Origin: JADKAV01 sp963733395
GTDB lineage: Bacteria; Actinomycetota; Actinomycetes; S36-B12; UBA10799
Length of the DNA: 64,000 nt
Direction of reading: 5' to 3'
Assembly (NCBI GenBank): GCA_963733395.1
Contig: CAVTCZ010000019.1
Span: 372,001-436,000, forward strand
The stretch's first letter is position 1. Every line of letters starts with the position of its first letter. The position numbers were made by a program, and so were the translations under genes. The notes below the pieces were generated by a model. The model did no database searches, was not told where the DNA came from, and saw only the letters and a list, made by a program, of their open reading frames with translations. Positions 28,067 through 36,738 of this stretch are shown here, one piece after another.

Positions 28067-29233
28067 GTGACCGGAGTGTGGCTGCTCGTCGCCGCGGTGG
28101 TGGGCGTCGTCCTCGGCGTGCTCGCCGGCCGCTGGTGGGCCAGGGCAGCCGCGGAACCGGTGACGCCCGCGCCCGACGGGGGTGGGCAGCAGGCCGAGAT
28201 CGAGCGGATCCTGTCGGCGCTGCCCGAGGCCTCGATCGTCGTCGACGCCTCCGGCACCCCGATCCGCGTGAGCAACCAGGCGCTGGCGCTGACGCTGGTG
28301 CAGAACGGCCGGATCATCATCCCGGAGATCTCGGCCATGGTCGCCGACGTGCGCCGCGACGGCGAGATCCGGGAGCATGACATCACGGTCAGCCGGCCGC
28401 CGATGGGCAGGGGTTTGATCATGCTGCGGCTACGGGTCGCCCCGCTCGGCCCGGACACGGTGCTGGTGCTCGCCGAAGACCTGTCCGAAGCCCGCCGGGT
28501 GGACGAGGTGCGCAGGGACTTCGTGGCCAACGTCAGTCATGAACTGAAGACACCGATCGGCGCCCTGAGCCTGCTCGCCGAGGCGGTTCTGAGCTCCGCG
28601 GACGAACCTGAAGCGGTGCGGCATTTCGCGGGCCGGATGGAGGCGGAGGCCGGCCGGCTCAGCGCGCTGGTCGGTGACCTCATCGATCTCAGCCGCCTCC
28701 AAGGTGCCGATCCGCTCAAGGACACCGAGCCGGTCGACGTGGACGCGATCGTCGCCGAGTCGGTCGACACGATCCGGCTGATGGCGCACAAGTCGCAGAT
28801 CGAGGTCGTCATGGGCGGCACCTCCGGACTGCAGGTGCTCGGCGTCGAATCGCAGTTGGTGACAGCACTGCGGAACCTGCTGACGAATGCCATCACCTAC
28901 AGCCCCCGCGGCACCCGGGTGGCGGTCGCGACGCGGTTGTCCCACGGGGTCGTGGAGATCAGCGTGACGGACCAGGGGATGGGGATTCCCGAGAACGAGC
29001 TGCATCGCGTGTTCGAGCGGTTCTACCGGGTCGACCAGGCCCGATCCCGGGTCACCGGTGGCACCGGGCTCGGCCTGGCGATCGTCAAGCACGTCGCTGA
29101 GAACCACGGGGGAGAGGTCGGAGTGTGGAGTGTGCTGGGTGAAGGCAGTACGTTCACCTTGAGGCTGCCGCCATATTCCGCGGCCGTGATTCCCGTTGCC
29201 ACTGCTGTCGTCGAGGAGGAAAGCAGCTCATGA
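28067..29233 (+). CDS. senX3: Sensor histidine kinase SenX3
   Basis: Phosphate-starvation sensor kinase, 388 residues. One N-terminal membrane helix (residues 4-23), a PAS-like segment (45-140), HisKA with ANVSHELKTPIG (phosphorylated His158) and a HATPase domain with N box LRNLLTNAITYS, DQGMGIP and GTGLGLAIVKH. A single helix with no periplasmic sensor suits control through PhoU. GTG start; it overlaps regX3 by 4 bases. Confidence 0.93.
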   Translation: MTGVWLLVAAVVGVVLGVLAGRWWARAAAEPVTPAPDGGGQQAEIERILSALPEASIVVDASGTPIRVSNQALALTLVQNGRIIIPEISAMVADVRRDGEIREHDITVSRPPMGRGLIMLRLRVAPLGPDTVLVLAEDLSEARRVDEVRRDFVANVSHELKTPIGALSLLAEAVLSSADEPEAVRHFAGRMEAEAGRLSALVGDLIDLSRLQGADPLKDTEPVDVDAIVAESVDTIRLMAHKSQIEVVMGGTSGLQVLGVESQLVTALRNLLTNAITYSPRGTRVAVATRLSHGVVEISVTDQGMGIPENELHRVFERFYRVDQARSRVTGGTGLGLAIVKHVAENHGGEVGVWSVLGEGSTFTLRLPPYSAAVIPVATAVVEEESSS

Positions 29234-29913
29234 GCCGGATTCTGGTGGTCGAGGACGAGCAATCGTTCAGTGATGCGTTGTCGTTCATGCTCCGCAAGGA
29301 GGGCTTCGACGTGTCGGTGGCCGCCGACGGTCAGGTCGCCGTCGAGATGTTCGAGCAGCAGGGCGCAGACATCGTCCTGCTCGACATCATGTTGCCTGGA
29401 ATGTCGGGCACCGAGGTGTGCCGGCAGATCCGCTCCACCTCGCAGGTGCCGATCATCATGGTCACCGCGAAGGATTCGGAGATCGACAAGGTCGTCGGCC
29501 TGGAGATCGGTGCGGACGACTACGTGACCAAACCGTTCTCGTCGCGCGAACTCGTGGCCCGGATCCGCGCGGTGCTGCGCCGCCGGGTCCCCGATGTGGT
29601 CAATGCCGGCGAGACCTCCCTGACCGCCGGCAGCATCGCCATGGACGTCGACCGGCACGTCGTGACCGTCGACGGCGAGGTCGTCAAGATGCCGTTGAAG
29701 GAGTTCGAGCTGCTCGAGATGCTGATGCGCAACGCCGGCCGGGTGCTGACCCGGGGGCAGTTGATCGATCGTGTCTGGGGCTCCGACTACGTGGGCGACA
29801 CCAAGACCCTCGACGTGCACGTCAAGCGGCTGCGGTCGAAGATCGAGCCGAACCCCGCCGAACCGACGATGCTGGTCACCGTGCGGGGTCTGGGCTACAA
29901 ACTCGAGGTGTGA
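29230..29913 (+). CDS. regX3: Response regulator RegX3
   Basis: OmpR/PhoB-family regulator, 227 residues. Receiver domain with acidic pair EDE (residues 8-10), phosphorylated Asp52 in LLDIMLPG, Thr in MVTAKD and Lys in YVTKPF. The C-terminal winged helix (about 130-225) includes VWGSDYVGDTKTLDVHVKR. It should activate genes with PHO boxes, such as the candidate site at 27214-27235. Confidence 0.95.
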   Translation: MSRILVVEDEQSFSDALSFMLRKEGFDVSVAADGQVAVEMFEQQGADIVLLDIMLPGMSGTEVCRQIRSTSQVPIIMVTAKDSEIDKVVGLEIGADDYVTKPFSSRELVARIRAVLRRRVPDVVNAGETSLTAGSIAMDVDRHVVTVDGEVVKMPLKEFELLEMLMRNAGRVLTRGQLIDRVWGSDYVGDTKTLDVHVKRLRSKIEPNPAEPTMLVTVRGLGYKLEV

Positions 29914-29970
29914 GGCTCTCCCGGCAGTCGCCGTTGGCAGTTGCCGCGGCTTGACGACGTGCCGACCGGA

Positions 29971-30585
29971 TCACTCCCCCTCGGCTTGGGCCTTCTTCTT
30001 CGCCTTCGCCTTGGCGACCTTCTCAGTGGTCGTCGTGTCATCAGTCGTCGTGGTCGCGTCGACGGCCTTCTGCAACTTGAGTTGGTCGCGCACCGAGACC
30101 ACGACACCTTGGTACTCACCGGTGTTCGGGACGGTCATCACGTCACCGGTGACGGTACCGGCGTTCTCGAACGTGAAGGTGGTCGGCACGAAGGTCGACG
30201 GGAAGGCCTGCAGTTGGAACACGTTGATGAAGTTGGGGCTCCAGTACCCGGTGCGGACCGAGCCGGCGGTCGGGACCTCCAGCGCCCCGCCGGTGATGCC
30301 GGAGGGGGAGACGGGCTGTGTCTCGACCTTGACCAGCCGATCGGGCAGGTCGCCATTGTTGATGAATGTGGCAACCAGCGTGGCCTCGGTCGGGTTGGCG
30401 GCATTGCGCACCCAGGTCGCCCCACGGATCTCCACGTCGCCGGTGGCAAGGTTCGTGCCGTTGCCGACGGCCTGGTTGGCCTGCTGGGAGGTCTGGGCAC
30501 CGAACCCCGACCAGCAGCCGCTCAGTGCGGGGATCATGACGGCTGCGGCCGCGACGGCGGCGACACGGCGACGAGTGATGGTCAC
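29971..30585 (-). CDS. LpqE-like lipoprotein
   Basis: A 204-residue exported lipoprotein: basic start TRRRVAAV, hydrophobic core and lipobox LSGC (Cys24). A beta-rich domain of the LpqE/DUF461 kind follows (EATLVATFINNGDLPDRL), then a threonine- and lysine-rich tail, which is low-complexity and ends KKKAQAEGE. It is divergent from carD, exactly as lpqE is in Mycobacterium tuberculosis, which is the main reason for the name. Function is unknown. Confidence 0.75.
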   Translation of the reverse strand: MTITRRRVAAVAAAAVMIPALSGCWSGFGAQTSQQANQAVGNGTNLATGDVEIRGATWVRNAANPTEATLVATFINNGDLPDRLVKVETQPVSPSGITGGALEVPTAGSVRTGYWSPNFINVFQLQAFPSTFVPTTFTFENAGTVTGDVMTVPNTGEYQGVVVSVRDQLKLQKAVDATTTTDDTTTTEKVAKAKAKKKAQAEGE

Positions 30586-30713
30586 GAGGTTCCTCCCAGG
30601 ACGGCAATGCTGTGGGCACTCTATCGGTGGTGGCCTGACCGATCAAAGGCGACCGGCGCATGTGCGCAGTGTGAGCGATTTAACGGATCGCTTACGGCAT
30701 GAACACGCCGTGT

Positions 30714-30736
30714 TACGATGGAGGCCACGGAAAGGG
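30714..30736 (+). promoter_or_regulatory. Possible carD promoter and ribosome-binding site
   Basis: TACGAT at 30714-30719 is a fair -10; no convincing -35 is seen. GAAAGGGG follows at 30729-30736, 12 bases before the carD start. Confidence 0.35.
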
Positions 30737-30748
30737 GCACCTCCACTC

Positions 30749-31231
30749 ATGGCATTTTCCGTCGGAGACACGGTTGTCTACCCGCATCACGGCGCTGCTC
30801 GGATTGAGTCTATCGAGCAGCGCGTCATCAAAGGCGAAGAGCGCGAGTACCTCGTTCTACGGATCGACCAGGGCGACCTCGTCGTCCGGGTGCCGTCCGA
30901 CAACGTCGACCTCGTCGGCGTGCGGGATGTGGTGAACTCCGAAGGTCTCGAACGCGTCTTCTCGGTGCTGCGCCAGCCGTACACCGAGGAGCCGACGAAC
31001 TGGTCGCGCCGGTACAAAGCCAATGTCGAGAAGTTGGCCTCCGGCGATGTCATCAAGGTCGCCGAGGTTGTTCGCGACCTCTGGCGTCGCGACCAGGACC
31101 GCGGTCTTTCCGCCGGTGAGAAGCGCATGTTGGCCAGGGCCCGTCAGATCCTGGTCAGCGAGCTGGCGCTTGCGGAGAAGACCAACGAGGACAAGGCGGA
31201 AATCATCCTCGACGAGGTCCTCGCCTCCTAA
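30749..31231 (+). CDS. carD: RNA polymerase-binding transcription factor CarD
   Basis: A 160-residue essential actinobacterial regulator that binds the RNA polymerase beta subunit and stabilises open promoter complexes, notably at rRNA genes. The N-terminal Tudor-like domain has FSVGDTVVYPHHGAARIESI; the C-terminal helical DNA-binding domain includes NWSRRYKANVEKLASGD and LSAGEKRMLARARQIL. It starts a cluster with PIN/TRAM, ispD, ispF, cysS and rlmB. Confidence 0.97.
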   Translation: MAFSVGDTVVYPHHGAARIESIEQRVIKGEEREYLVLRIDQGDLVVRVPSDNVDLVGVRDVVNSEGLERVFSVLRQPYTEEPTNWSRRYKANVEKLASGDVIKVAEVVRDLWRRDQDRGLSAGEKRMLARARQILVSELALAEKTNEDKAEIILDEVLAS

Positions 31232-31237
31232 CTGCCC

Positions 31238-32317
31238 GTGCCCAGGCTCTCGCATGTCCCGGACGTCGGGGCGGAGGTCTTGCGGCTGCTGCTCGTGGTC
31301 TTCGGAGCGGCGGTGGGATTCCAGCTCGGCTCCCGGTACCAGGTGGACAATCCCGGGCTACTGCTGGGTGTCTTCGATGCCACGACCGTCGGGGTGATCG
31401 TGGGCGCCGGATTGGGGTACTCCCTCGGCGGGATCGCCAGCCGGCGGGTGCTGCGGGGCATCACCCGCAGCGAGCAACGGCTCTCGGCCACCCCGCCCGA
31501 TCAGGTGGTCGCGGGATTCGCCGGGGCGCTGGCGGGAATGCTGCTGGTCTCCTTGGTCGCCTGGCCGCTGTTCCTGCTGGGGCCGGCGGCTGTCATGGCC
31601 CCGCTCTTCGCGTTCCTGGTCGTCGTGGCCGGTCTGGCCGGTTTCCGGATCGCGCGCACGCGCGGCGCCGCGCTCGGCGGCGGCTTGGCCCAGCGGGCCG
31701 GGCTCGGGGGCGCGCAGAGCCCGGGCTGGGGGCCGAAGGTCGTCGACACCTCCGTGGCGATCGACGGCCGCATCCTGCAGGTGGCCACCAGCGGCTTCAT
31801 CACCGGCACGCTGCTGGTCCCGCAGGCGGTGCTGGCCGAGTTGCAGGGACTTGCCGACAGTGCCGAGGAGGGCAGGCGGGCCCGAGGTCGCCGGGGTTTG
31901 GACGTGCTCACTCGGTTGAAGAACGAATTGCCCTTGGAGGTCATCTCCGACGACCCCGCCGGCGTCACCGAGGTGGACGCCAAACTGGTGCAGATCTGCC
32001 TTCGCCGCAAGGTTGCACTGCTGACCCTGGATCAGCACCTCGCCGATGCGGCGGGGCTCGCCGGAGTCACCGTTCTCAACCTGCACGCCCTCGCAAAGGC
32101 CATGGCCGCGCCGGTCACATCCGGCGACGTCGTGGAGGTGCACCTGGCCCGACCGGGCAAGGAACCCGGGCAGGCGATCGGCCACCTCCCCGACGGGACG
32201 ATGGTCATCGTGCAGCGGGCCGACCACCTCATCGGAGACACCGTCGACGTGCAACTCACCTCGGTGACCACCACCAGCCACGGCCGGTTGGTGTTCGCGA
32301 AACTGGCGCACGCATGA
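31238..32317 (+). CDS. PIN/TRAM-domain membrane protein (YacL-like)
   Basis: A 359-residue protein with about four N-terminal helices (residues 10-130), a PIN nuclease-like domain (about 147-255; acids in KVVDTSVAIDGR and DAKLVQICLR) and a C-terminal TRAM domain (about 287-355) for RNA binding. Homologues such as Bacillus YacL also precede ispD-ispF, so the order is conserved across phyla. Substrate unknown; likely a membrane-anchored RNase or RNA-binding protein. GTG start; it overlaps ispD by 4 bases. Confidence 0.88.
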   Translation: MPRLSHVPDVGAEVLRLLLVVFGAAVGFQLGSRYQVDNPGLLLGVFDATTVGVIVGAGLGYSLGGIASRRVLRGITRSEQRLSATPPDQVVAGFAGALAGMLLVSLVAWPLFLLGPAAVMAPLFAFLVVVAGLAGFRIARTRGAALGGGLAQRAGLGGAQSPGWGPKVVDTSVAIDGRILQVATSGFITGTLLVPQAVLAELQGLADSAEEGRRARGRRGLDVLTRLKNELPLEVISDDPAGVTEVDAKLVQICLRRKVALLTLDQHLADAAGLAGVTVLNLHALAKAMAAPVTSGDVVEVHLARPGKEPGQAIGHLPDGTMVIVQRADHLIGDTVDVQLTSVTTTSHGRLVFAKLAHA

Positions 32318-32973
32318 CCGCTCTGGTGCTGGTCGCGGCAGGCAGCGGGCAACGACTGGGGGCGGGTCGACCCAAGGCGCTGGTCGAGGTCGGGGGTCGC
32401 AGCCTGATCGAGCACAGCCTCGCGACCGCGCGACAGGTCGGTCGCATCACCGCGATGGTCGTCGTGGCACCGGCGGGCGACGTTGCGGAACTGGCGGCGT
32501 CGCCCGGCCTGGAGGGCGTGGTCGTGGTGTCCGGCGGGGACACCCGGGATGCGTCGGTGCGCGCCGGGCTCGCCGCACTGACCGACGGCCACGAGTTCGT
32601 CCTGGTGCATGACGCCGCCCGACCGTTCGTGCCGGTTGCGGTGTACGACCGGGTCATCGACGCCTTGTCGTCGGTGGACGCCGTGGTTCCGGGCCTGCCG
32701 GTGGCCGACACCGTGAAACGCGTGGGCGCCGACGGTGTCGTGACCGAGACCCTGGATCGCGCAGAACTCGTGGCTGTGCAGACACCGCAGGGCTTCCGGC
32801 TGCAGGCACTGGTCGCCGCGCACAGGGCGCGACGCGGGGAGGTGACCGACGACGCGATGCTGATGGAGCAGTCGGGCGTGGCGGTGCACGTGGTCGAGGG
32901 TTCGCCGAGAGCGTTCAAGATCACCACTGCGTTCGATCTCTCGGTGGCGCGCGCGATGCTGCAGGAGGCCTGA
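32314..32973 (+). CDS. ispD: 2-C-methyl-D-erythritol 4-phosphate cytidylyltransferase
   Basis: Third step of the non-mevalonate isoprenoid pathway, joining CTP and MEP. The 219-residue nucleotidyltransferase shows AAGSGQRLGAGRPKAL (CTP loop), VLVHDAARPF and the C-terminal TTAFDLSVARA. It is followed by ispF one base away, the usual pairing. Confidence 0.96.
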   Translation: MTALVLVAAGSGQRLGAGRPKALVEVGGRSLIEHSLATARQVGRITAMVVVAPAGDVAELAASPGLEGVVVVSGGDTRDASVRAGLAALTDGHEFVLVHDAARPFVPVAVYDRVIDALSSVDAVVPGLPVADTVKRVGADGVVTETLDRAELVAVQTPQGFRLQALVAAHRARRGEVTDDAMLMEQSGVAVHVVEGSPRAFKITTAFDLSVARAMLQEA

Positions 32974-32974
32974 G

Positions 32975-33454
32975 ATGTTCATCGGAATCGGTACCGACGT
33001 GCACGCATTCGACCCGCAGGCGCCGGCCTGGGTGGCAGGTCTGCAGTGGCCCGGGGAGCCGGGTCTCGCGGGGCACTCCGATGGCGACGTCGTGGCCCAT
33101 GCCTGCGCGGATGCCCTGCTCAATGCCGCCGGGCTGGGGGATCTCGGCGGATTGATCGGCACGGACCGGCCGCAGTGGCGCGACGCCGGCGGGGTCACGA
33201 TCCTCGCTGCGGTGGCCGAGCATGTGCGTGCCGGTGGCTTCGCGCCGGTCAACGTCGGGGTGCAGCTGATCGGCAACCGCCCACGCATCGGGCCCCGCCG
33301 GGCCGAGGCCCAGCAGGTGTTGTCTGCCGCCGCCGGTTGCCCTGTGCACCTGTCCGCCACGACCACCGACGGGCTGGGTCTCACCGGCCGCGGGGAGGGC
33401 CTGGCGGCGATCGCGACGGCATTGGTGCGGCCAGTAGATACCCTTGACGGGTGA
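32975..33454 (+). CDS. ispF: 2-C-methyl-D-erythritol 2,4-cyclodiphosphate synthase
   Basis: Cyclises CDP-ME 2-phosphate to MEcPP. A 159-residue trimeric enzyme with GIGTDVHAFD (zinc Asp and His), LAGHSDGDVVAHA (third ligand) and ATTTDGLGLTGRGEGL at the C-terminus. It overlaps cysS by 4 bases. Confidence 0.96.
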   Translation: MFIGIGTDVHAFDPQAPAWVAGLQWPGEPGLAGHSDGDVVAHACADALLNAAGLGDLGGLIGTDRPQWRDAGGVTILAAVAEHVRAGGFAPVNVGVQLIGNRPRIGPRRAEAQQVLSAAAGCPVHLSATTTDGLGLTGRGEGLAAIATALVRPVDTLDG

Positions 33455-34857
33455 CCCTTCGGCTCTACGACACCGGAACCCGCAGTGTGCGTGACTTCAC
33501 GCCCCTCGAAGAGGGCAAGGTGTCGATCTACTACTGCGGTGCCACCGTGCAGGCGGCGCCGCACGTGGGCCACCTGCGTCCCGGGGTCGTGTTCGACGTC
33601 CTCAGCCGGTGGCTGACCGCGAAGGGCTACGAGGTCACGGTCTGCCGCAACGTCACGGACATCGATGACAAGATCCTGGTCAAGGCCGAGGCGGAGGGCC
33701 GGCCGTGGTGGGCCCTGGCGCAGCACTATGAGCGGGAGTTCACGCATGCCTACGAGATCCTCGGCTGTCTGCCGCCCACGGTCGAACCGCGTGCCACGGG
33801 CCACATACCGCAGATGATCGCCTTCATCGGGCGGCTGATCGAGGCGGACGTCGCCTATGCCGTCGGTGCGGACGTGTACTTCTCCGTCACGTCCTACCCG
33901 CCGTACGGGGAACTGTCCGGCCAGCGGCTCTCGGAGTTGCAGCCCGCCGCCGACTCGGCCGACGACCCCCGCAAGCGGGACCCGCGGGACTTCGCCCTGT
34001 GGAAGGCCGCCAAGCCTGGCGAGCCGGCCTGGGACTCGCCATGGGGCCTCGGGCGACCCGGCTGGCACATCGAATGCTCGGTCATGGCCACGCACTACTT
34101 CGGCCCGGAGTTCGACATCCACGGCGGGGGCATCGACCTGATCTTCCCGCACCACGAGAACGAGCAGGCGCAGTCCCGTGCGGCCGGAGACGGCTTCGCG
34201 CGCTACTGGATGCACAACTACTGGGTCACCGCCGCCGGCGAGAAGATGGGCAAGTCGCTGGGCAACGCGTTGGCTGTGGCGGAAGTCCTCAAGAGTGTGC
34301 GTCCGGTGGAGTTGCGGTACTACCTGGCATCGGCCCACTACCGCTCGATGATCGAGTTCTCCTACGAGTCGGTCGTGGAGTCTGCCGTCGGGTTCCGGCG
34401 TATCGCCGCCTTCTTGGACAAACTCGCCGGCGAACCGATGCCGCCGGCCCTGGCAACCCACTGCCCGGAGTCGTTCGTATCGGCCATGGACGACGACCTC
34501 GGCGTACCCGCCGCGGTAGCCGTCATCTTCGACACGGTGCGGGCGGGCAATGCGGCCCTCGAACGCCGCGAGGATGCTGCGGCGCGGCAGGCCTGGCGGC
34601 AGGTGAGCGCGATGTGCTCGGTGTTGGGCATCAATCCGCTGGAGGAGCCCTGGGTCACCCACGACGTCGACTCCGAACAGGCGATGGCGGCGCTCGGTGC
34701 GTTGGTCGACGACCTGCTCGCGGCCCGGCAGCAGGCGCGTGCGGACAAGGACTGGGCGCAGGCCGACAGCATCCGCGACCGCCTGGTGGCCGTCGGTGTA
34801 CAGATCGAGGACCGTCCCGATGGTCCGGTTTGGTCGTTGAGTTCTGATGGCCGGTAA
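33451..34857 (+). CDS. cysS: Cysteinyl-tRNA synthetase
   Basis: Class I synthetase, 468 residues. Zinc-binding Cys29 in YYCGATVQ, the HIGH box as HVGH (38-41), IECSVMATHYFG, HHENEQAQS and the KMSKS loop as KMGKS. The HIGH and KMSKS variants are conservative. The mycothiol ligase MshC is a paralogue, but the full-length C-terminal anticodon domain and the ispF-rlmB context indicate CysS. GTG start. Confidence 0.93.
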   Translation: MTLRLYDTGTRSVRDFTPLEEGKVSIYYCGATVQAAPHVGHLRPGVVFDVLSRWLTAKGYEVTVCRNVTDIDDKILVKAEAEGRPWWALAQHYEREFTHAYEILGCLPPTVEPRATGHIPQMIAFIGRLIEADVAYAVGADVYFSVTSYPPYGELSGQRLSELQPAADSADDPRKRDPRDFALWKAAKPGEPAWDSPWGLGRPGWHIECSVMATHYFGPEFDIHGGGIDLIFPHHENEQAQSRAAGDGFARYWMHNYWVTAAGEKMGKSLGNALAVAEVLKSVRPVELRYYLASAHYRSMIEFSYESVVESAVGFRRIAAFLDKLAGEPMPPALATHCPESFVSAMDDDLGVPAAVAVIFDTVRAGNAALERREDAAARQAWRQVSAMCSVLGINPLEEPWVTHDVDSEQAMAALGALVDDLLAARQQARADKDWAQADSIRDRLVAVGVQIEDRPDGPVWSLSSDGR

Positions 34858-35788
34858 CTCCAAGCGGCAGGGCGCCCGGCGCTCAGACGGCTCGAAGAAG
34901 GGCGCGACCGTGGGCTCGGGCGGGCAGCGGCGCAGGGGGCTGGAGGGCAAGGGGCCGACCCCGGCGGCGAAGGACCGGCCGGGCCATCCCGCCTCCCGCC
35001 GGGCCAAGCCAGGGTCGCGCCAGCAAACCGGCAAGCGACCTGCGGGCAAGGCACCCGGCCGGGACATCGTGGCCGGACGCAACCCGGTGGTGGAGGCACT
35101 TCGCTCGGGCATCCCGAGCTCGGAACTGCTCGTCCAGCAGCGGATCGACCTCGACGACCGGGTCCAGGAGGCGGTGACGCTGGCCTCCGGGCTGGGGCTG
35201 GTCGTCAAGGAGGTGCCCAAACACGTCATCGACGATGCCGCCGGCGACGTGGTCCATCAGGGCCTGCTGCTGGTGGCCGAGCCGTTCCGGTACACCCCGC
35301 TCGAGGACCTGCTCGACACCCCCGACCCGTTGTGGGTCGTCCTCGACCAGGTCACCGACCCCCGGAATCTGGGGGCGATCGCCCGATCGGCCGCCGCGTT
35401 CGGGGCGACGGCGCTGTTGGTCCCGCAGCGGCGATCGGCGCCGGTCACCGCGGCGGCCTGGCGCACCTCGGCCGGCGCGCTGGCACGGCTGCCGGTCTGC
35501 CATATCGGCAACGTGGCGCAGACCCTGCAGGTGTTGCAGGAGCGCGGGTGTTTCTGCGTGGGTCTGGAGGCCGAATCCCCGCACGGGCTCGACGAGTTGG
35601 CCCGCCTGTCCGACGGCCCGGTCGCGCTGGTGGTGGGAGCCGAAGGCCGCGGCCTCGGCGCGCTGGTCGGCAAGCGCTGCGACCTGCTGGTGTCCATCCC
35701 GATGACCGCGGCCACCGAATCGCTCAACGCCTCGGTCGCCGCTGGCATCGCATTGCACTGGGTGGCACACAACCGCCGTGAGGGCTGA
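34847..35788 (+). CDS. rlmB: 23S rRNA (guanosine-2'-O-)-methyltransferase RlmB
   Basis: SPOUT-family methyltransferase modifying G2251 in 23S rRNA. 313 residues: a lysine/arginine/glycine-rich, probably disordered N-terminal tail (about 1-65), an L30e-like substrate-binding domain starting IVAGRNPVVEAL, and the knotted domain with DQVTDPRNLGAIARSA, VVGAEGRGLG and IPMTAATESLNASVAAGI. It overlaps the cysS end by 11 bases. Confidence 0.94.
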   Translation: MAGNSKRQGARRSDGSKKGATVGSGGQRRRGLEGKGPTPAAKDRPGHPASRRAKPGSRQQTGKRPAGKAPGRDIVAGRNPVVEALRSGIPSSELLVQQRIDLDDRVQEAVTLASGLGLVVKEVPKHVIDDAAGDVVHQGLLLVAEPFRYTPLEDLLDTPDPLWVVLDQVTDPRNLGAIARSAAAFGATALLVPQRRSAPVTAAAWRTSAGALARLPVCHIGNVAQTLQVLQERGCFCVGLEAESPHGLDELARLSDGPVALVVGAEGRGLGALVGKRCDLLVSIPMTAATESLNASVAAGIALHWVAHNRREG

Positions 35789-35847
35789 GCACCTCGCGGG
35801 TTCGGGGGAGTCGCCTTGCCGCGGCGTCGGAGGTAGTTGAATGCCCA

Positions 35848-35897
35848 CGAGGTCCGTGACGGCACGCGTGGGTTCACGAGCCTTGTGAACAACCTCG
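35848..35897 (+). repeat. Family-4 foldback element, copy E
   Basis: CGAGGT (35848) pairs with ACCTCG (35892), enclosing GTTCAC/GTGAAC (35872-35890) and the word GCACGCGTGGG. The ACGCGTG word and GTTCAC/GTGAAC pair also occur, in opposite orientation, at 14014-14045. Confidence 0.5.
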
Positions 35898-35924
35898 GGC
35901 GCCGCGGTTCATGCTGTCGCCCCG

Positions 35925-36033
35925 CGTTAGTTCGGTGGCCATTCGTTAGTCCCAAGGACAGGCGTTAGCGGGAAATCCGTGTCTGGCGCTAACGGTTGTC
36001 CTTTCGACTAACGGTTGTCCTTGGGACTAACGG
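35925..36033 (+). repeat. Family-2 nested foldback element, copy E
   Basis: Same design as 23941-24052: three forward CGTTAG units and three inverted CTAACG units with GGACA/TGTCC between them. The centre pairs CGTTAGCG (35963-35970) with CGCTAACG (35987-35994), so both arms changed together relative to the other copy. Bases 36034-36190 hold no gene or clear structure. Confidence 0.8.
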
Positions 36034-36190
36034 TTGCGGAGCCAAGCACCAACCGCCGCGGAGTTGGACGGCCAACTGGTGTCCCTCCCGCCACTCCCAA
36101 CCCGCCGCAGCCGCCTGCGCAATCGCTGCGAACCGGGAGTGCTTGCGTCGTAGGCGGAAGCCCGAAGCGGACCCGACGGGCCGGCACGTG

Positions 36191-36360
36191 GGTTTGTGAC
36201 GATGTTGCGGGGTCCGCAGGGCGGTTTGTCACGACGTTGCGGACTGCCGGGCGGTTCGACCGCTCACCTTCGTGACAAACCAGCCGGACAGGCACGCAAC
36301 GTCGTCACAATGACCGCCCGCGGCGACAGCCCGTCAAGGGCAACAGTGACCGCACGACAC
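36191..36360 (+). repeat. Family-1 nested foldback element, copy B
   Basis: The best-preserved family-1 copy. Outer stem: 36194-36209 with 36295-36310, 16 positions with a single T-G wobble. Inner stem: GGTTTGTCACGA (36223-36234) with TCGTGACAAACC (36270-36281), perfect, capped by CGGT/ACCG. It ends 12 bases before a small membrane-protein gene, as copy A does. Confidence 0.85.
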
Positions 36361-36372
36361 TAGGCTGAACCC

Positions 36373-36738
36373 GTGAGCCAGCCACCTCCACCCCCCGGCT
36401 ATGGCTACGGCTACGGACAGCCGCAGCCGCAGACCTCGTCGGATGCGATCATCGCGCTCGTCCTCGCGATCCTGTCGTGGGCGGTGTGCCCGTTCGTGCT
36501 GGCCATCGTCGCGCTGGTGTTCGCCAGCAAGGCGGGCACGGCGATCGCGGCGTCCAACGGCTGGGTCGAGGGCTCCGGCATGGTCACCGCGGCCAAGGTC
36601 ATCGCCTGGCTCAACATCGCGCTGGGGATCTTGTTCATGGGGTTCTTCATCGTGGCGCTGATCATCGGCGCCTTCGCGACGGAGAGCACCACCGATCCCA
36701 CGAACTTCGACGCCGTGCTCAGCCTCCTGGGCCGTTGA
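36373..36738 (+). CDS. DUF4190-type small membrane protein
   Basis: A 121-residue protein: Pro/Gly/Tyr-rich cytoplasmic start (PPPPPGYGYGYGQPQPQ), then two long helices with the DUF4190 pattern (SWAVCPFVLAIVALVFASKA, and VIAWLNIALGILFMGFFIVAL). Proteins like this are common in actinobacteria and have no defined function. GTG start. Its last 20 bases overlap the convergent downstream gene. Confidence 0.8.
   Translation: MSQPPPPPGYGYGYGQPQPQTSSDAIIALVLAILSWAVCPFVLAIVALVFASKAGTAIAASNGWVEGSGMVTAAKVIAWLNIALGILFMGFFIVALIIGAFATESTTDPTNFDAVLSLLGR

Noticed and set aside
32032..35229. 1065-residue open frame on the minus strand opposite ispD-ispF-cysS-rlmB
   Set aside because: It is antisense to four well-supported genes, has no recognisable domain and no ribosome-binding site; long antisense frames are common in GC-rich DNA.
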